NCBI RefSeq assembly: GCF_000952855.1
Contig: NZ_JSVU01000011.1
Location: 1 to 64,000 of the forward strand
Source of the DNA: Aequorivita vladivostokensis
GTDB taxonomy: Bacteria; Bacteroidota; Bacteroidia; Flavobacteriales; Flavobacteriaceae
Length of the DNA stretch: 64,000 bases
Reading direction: 5' to 3'
Positions 62,620 to 64,000 of this stretch are shown in pieces. Below the pieces are notes generated by a model. It was not told the DNA's origin. It did not search any database and saw only the letters and a program-made list of their open reading frames with translations. A program made the translations under genes and the position numbers. Position 1 is the stretch's first letter. Each line of letters begins with the position of its first letter.

Positions 62620-63978
62620 ATGGAATACGCAGAAAATATATTGGGAACCATCGGCAATACGCCCATGGTGAAAATCAACAAAATAATTGGGGATATCCCC
62701 GCTTTGGTGCTCGCCAAATATGAAACTTTCAACCCGGGAAATTCGGTAAAGGATAGAATGGCCGTAAAGATGATAGAAGACGCCGAAGCCGACGGAAGAT
62801 TGAAGCCCGGCGGAACAATTATCGAGGGAACCTCCGGAAATACAGGGATGGGCCTCGCACTTGCCGCAATCGTAAAAGGCTACAAAATGGTCTGCGTAAT
62901 CAGTGATAAGCAAAGCAAGGAAAAGATTGATATTTTGAAGGCCGTGGGCAGCAAAGTAATTGTTTGCCCAACAAACGTAGCCCCAGAGGATCCACGAAGC
63001 TATTATTCCACATCAAAACGATTGGCGGAGGAGACGCCCAACAGTTGGTACGTAAACCAATACGACAATCTCAGCAACACCAAGGCACATTACGAAAGCA
63101 CGGGCCCGGAAATCTGGAAGCAGACCGACGGAAAAGTAACCCATTTTGTAGTGGGCGTGGGCACTGGCGGTACCATCAGCGGCGTAGGGAAATATTTAAA
63201 GAAACAGAACCCAAATGTAAAAATCTGGGGAATTGATACCTACGGAAGTGTTTTCAAAAAATACCACGAAACGGGAATTTTTGACGAAAACGAAATCTAT
63301 CCCTACATCACCGAAGGAATTGGCGAAGATATTCTTCCGAAGAATGTGGATTTCAGTGTTATTGACGGTTTTGTAAAAGTAACCGATAAAGACGCCGCTA
63401 TTTATACCCAAAAACTCGCCAAGATGGAAGGTTTCTTTTTAGGGAATTCAGCCGGAGCGGCGATAAAAGGCTTACTTCAACTTAAGGATAAATTCACAAA
63501 AGACGATGTGGTAGTCGTTCTTTTCCACGACCACGGAAGCCGGTACGTTGGCAAAATGTACAACGATGAGTGGATGCGCGAGCGCGGATTTGTGGAGGAT
63601 GAAGTTAAAAACGCTTCGGATTTGATTCAAGAACACGCAGATAAACCTTTAATTACAGTAAAAACGGAAGAACTGGTTGGCCACGCTATCGAAAGGATGA
63701 AAAAATACCACATCAGCCAAATTCCCGTGGAGGACACTACTGGCTTTGTGGGCGCCGTGGACGAGACCGATTTGCTTCGGAAATATCTGGAAAACAAAAA
63801 CGTGGCAGATCTTCCGATAAAAGAAGTAATGCACAAACCTTTCCCAATTGTAAAAAAGAGCACCTCAATTGAAGAAATTTCAAAACTGATCCACAAAGAG
63901 AACAATGCCGTTTTGGTCGATTTGGGCGATGGGAAATACAATATAATTACGAAGCACGATATAATAAGAGCCTTGTAA
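62620..63978 (+). CDS. PLP-dependent cysteine/cystathionine beta-synthase with CBS domain pair
   Basis: 452 residues. The fold-II PLP core carries the Schiff-base Lys44 in NPGNSVKDR, the substrate loop EGTSGNTGMG and the phosphate loop GVGTGGTISG. Two CBS modules form the C-terminal ~115 residues (LVGHAIERMKKYHISQIPV and PLPIVKKSTSIEEI-type). It condenses serine or O-acetylserine with a sulfur nucleophile or homocysteine. The CBS pair probably regulates activity by nucleotide or SAM binding. Cytosolic; cystathionine versus cysteine synthase is not separable here. Confidence 0.93.
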   Translation: MEYAENILGTIGNTPMVKINKIIGDIPALVLAKYETFNPGNSVKDRMAVKMIEDAEADGRLKPGGTIIEGTSGNTGMGLALAAIVKGYKMVCVISDKQSKEKIDILKAVGSKVIVCPTNVAPEDPRSYYSTSKRLAEETPNSWYVNQYDNLSNTKAHYESTGPEIWKQTDGKVTHFVVGVGTGGTISGVGKYLKKQNPNVKIWGIDTYGSVFKKYHETGIFDENEIYPYITEGIGEDILPKNVDFSVIDGFVKVTDKDAAIYTQKLAKMEGFFLGNSAGAAIKGLLQLKDKFTKDDVVVVLFHDHGSRYVGKMYNDEWMRERGFVEDEVKNASDLIQEHADKPLITVKTEELVGHAIERMKKYHISQIPVEDTTGFVGAVDETDLLRKYLENKNVADLPIKEVMHKPFPIVKKSTSIEEISKLIHKENNAVLVDLGDGKYNIITKHDIIRAL

Positions 63979-64000
63979 TTTTCCACCGCGAATTCACGAA

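Overview
This window comes from a Bacteroidota chromosome, most likely family Flavobacteriaceae. The evidence is a type IX secretion (T9SS) C-terminal domain, an S46 dipeptidyl-peptidase, DUF3857 paralogues, a HYC_CC_PP-type metal-cluster protein, TAnnTTTG-type promoter boxes, few Shine-Dalgarno sequences and A+T-rich intergenic DNA. Genus cannot be fixed from the sequence alone. About 54 intact protein genes, one tmRNA and two decayed genes are supported.

Layout. (1) 1-7.5 kb: the 3' part of a large G+C-rich secreted T9SS protein, an M3 metallopeptidase, a convergent S46 peptidase and a short GreA/GreB-like factor. (2) 7.7-16.4 kb: a heavy-metal (copper/silver/cobalt-zinc type) efflux locus: HYC_CC_PP protein, CusA-like RND pump, TolC-like channel, DUF305 membrane protein, CusB-like adaptor with a metal-binding head and DUF3347 tail, and a Spy-like lipoprotein. 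(3) 16.6-20 kb: a two-TM protein, ssrA (tmRNA) on the minus strand, an alanine-dehydrogenase-like oxidoreductase and an SDR. (4) 20-27.1 kb, minus strand: two DUF3857 proteins, a DUF2809 protein, and a CreD operon with its own winged-helix regulator. Two copies of one operator-like palindrome lie in front of this operon's genes. (5) 27.2-27.6 kb: an intergenic stretch with two tandem, similarly built short transcription units that end in intrinsic terminators; these are candidate small RNAs. (6) kdsA and typA/bipA, then a sulfatase-fold pseudogene. (7) 31-47.8 kb: a surface-polysaccharide locus with GT-C-like membrane proteins, five GT2/GT4 glycosyltransferases, two flippases, two hexapeptide acyltransferases, a DegT aminotransferase and an FdtA-type cupin. 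The last three kinds could together make a dTDP-3-acylamino-3,6-dideoxyhexose. (8) 47.9-51.5 kb: a subtilase, FtsE, a tail-fibre-like protein and a REP-associated tyrosine transposase with a perfect 30-bp palindrome beside it. (9) 51.7-57.7 kb: a large TPR protein and an outer-membrane barrel, then a PIN-type toxin-antitoxin pair flanked by a duplicated copy of the barrel gene's 3' end, and a broken RelE/ParE module. (10) 57.7-64 kb: an amidohydrolase lipoprotein, a YkgJ-like protein, a DUF1343 protein (NamZ-type), a LolC/E-like permease and a CBS-domain cysteine/cystathionine synthase.

The most interesting parts beyond ordinary annotation are the tandem sRNA-like units (27.27-27.58 kb), the paired operators of the CreD operon, the duplicated gene end around the PIN module, and several small palindromic or dispersed repeats, one of them inserted inside a reading frame. 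All functional calls rest on motif recognition by eye; no database search was run.
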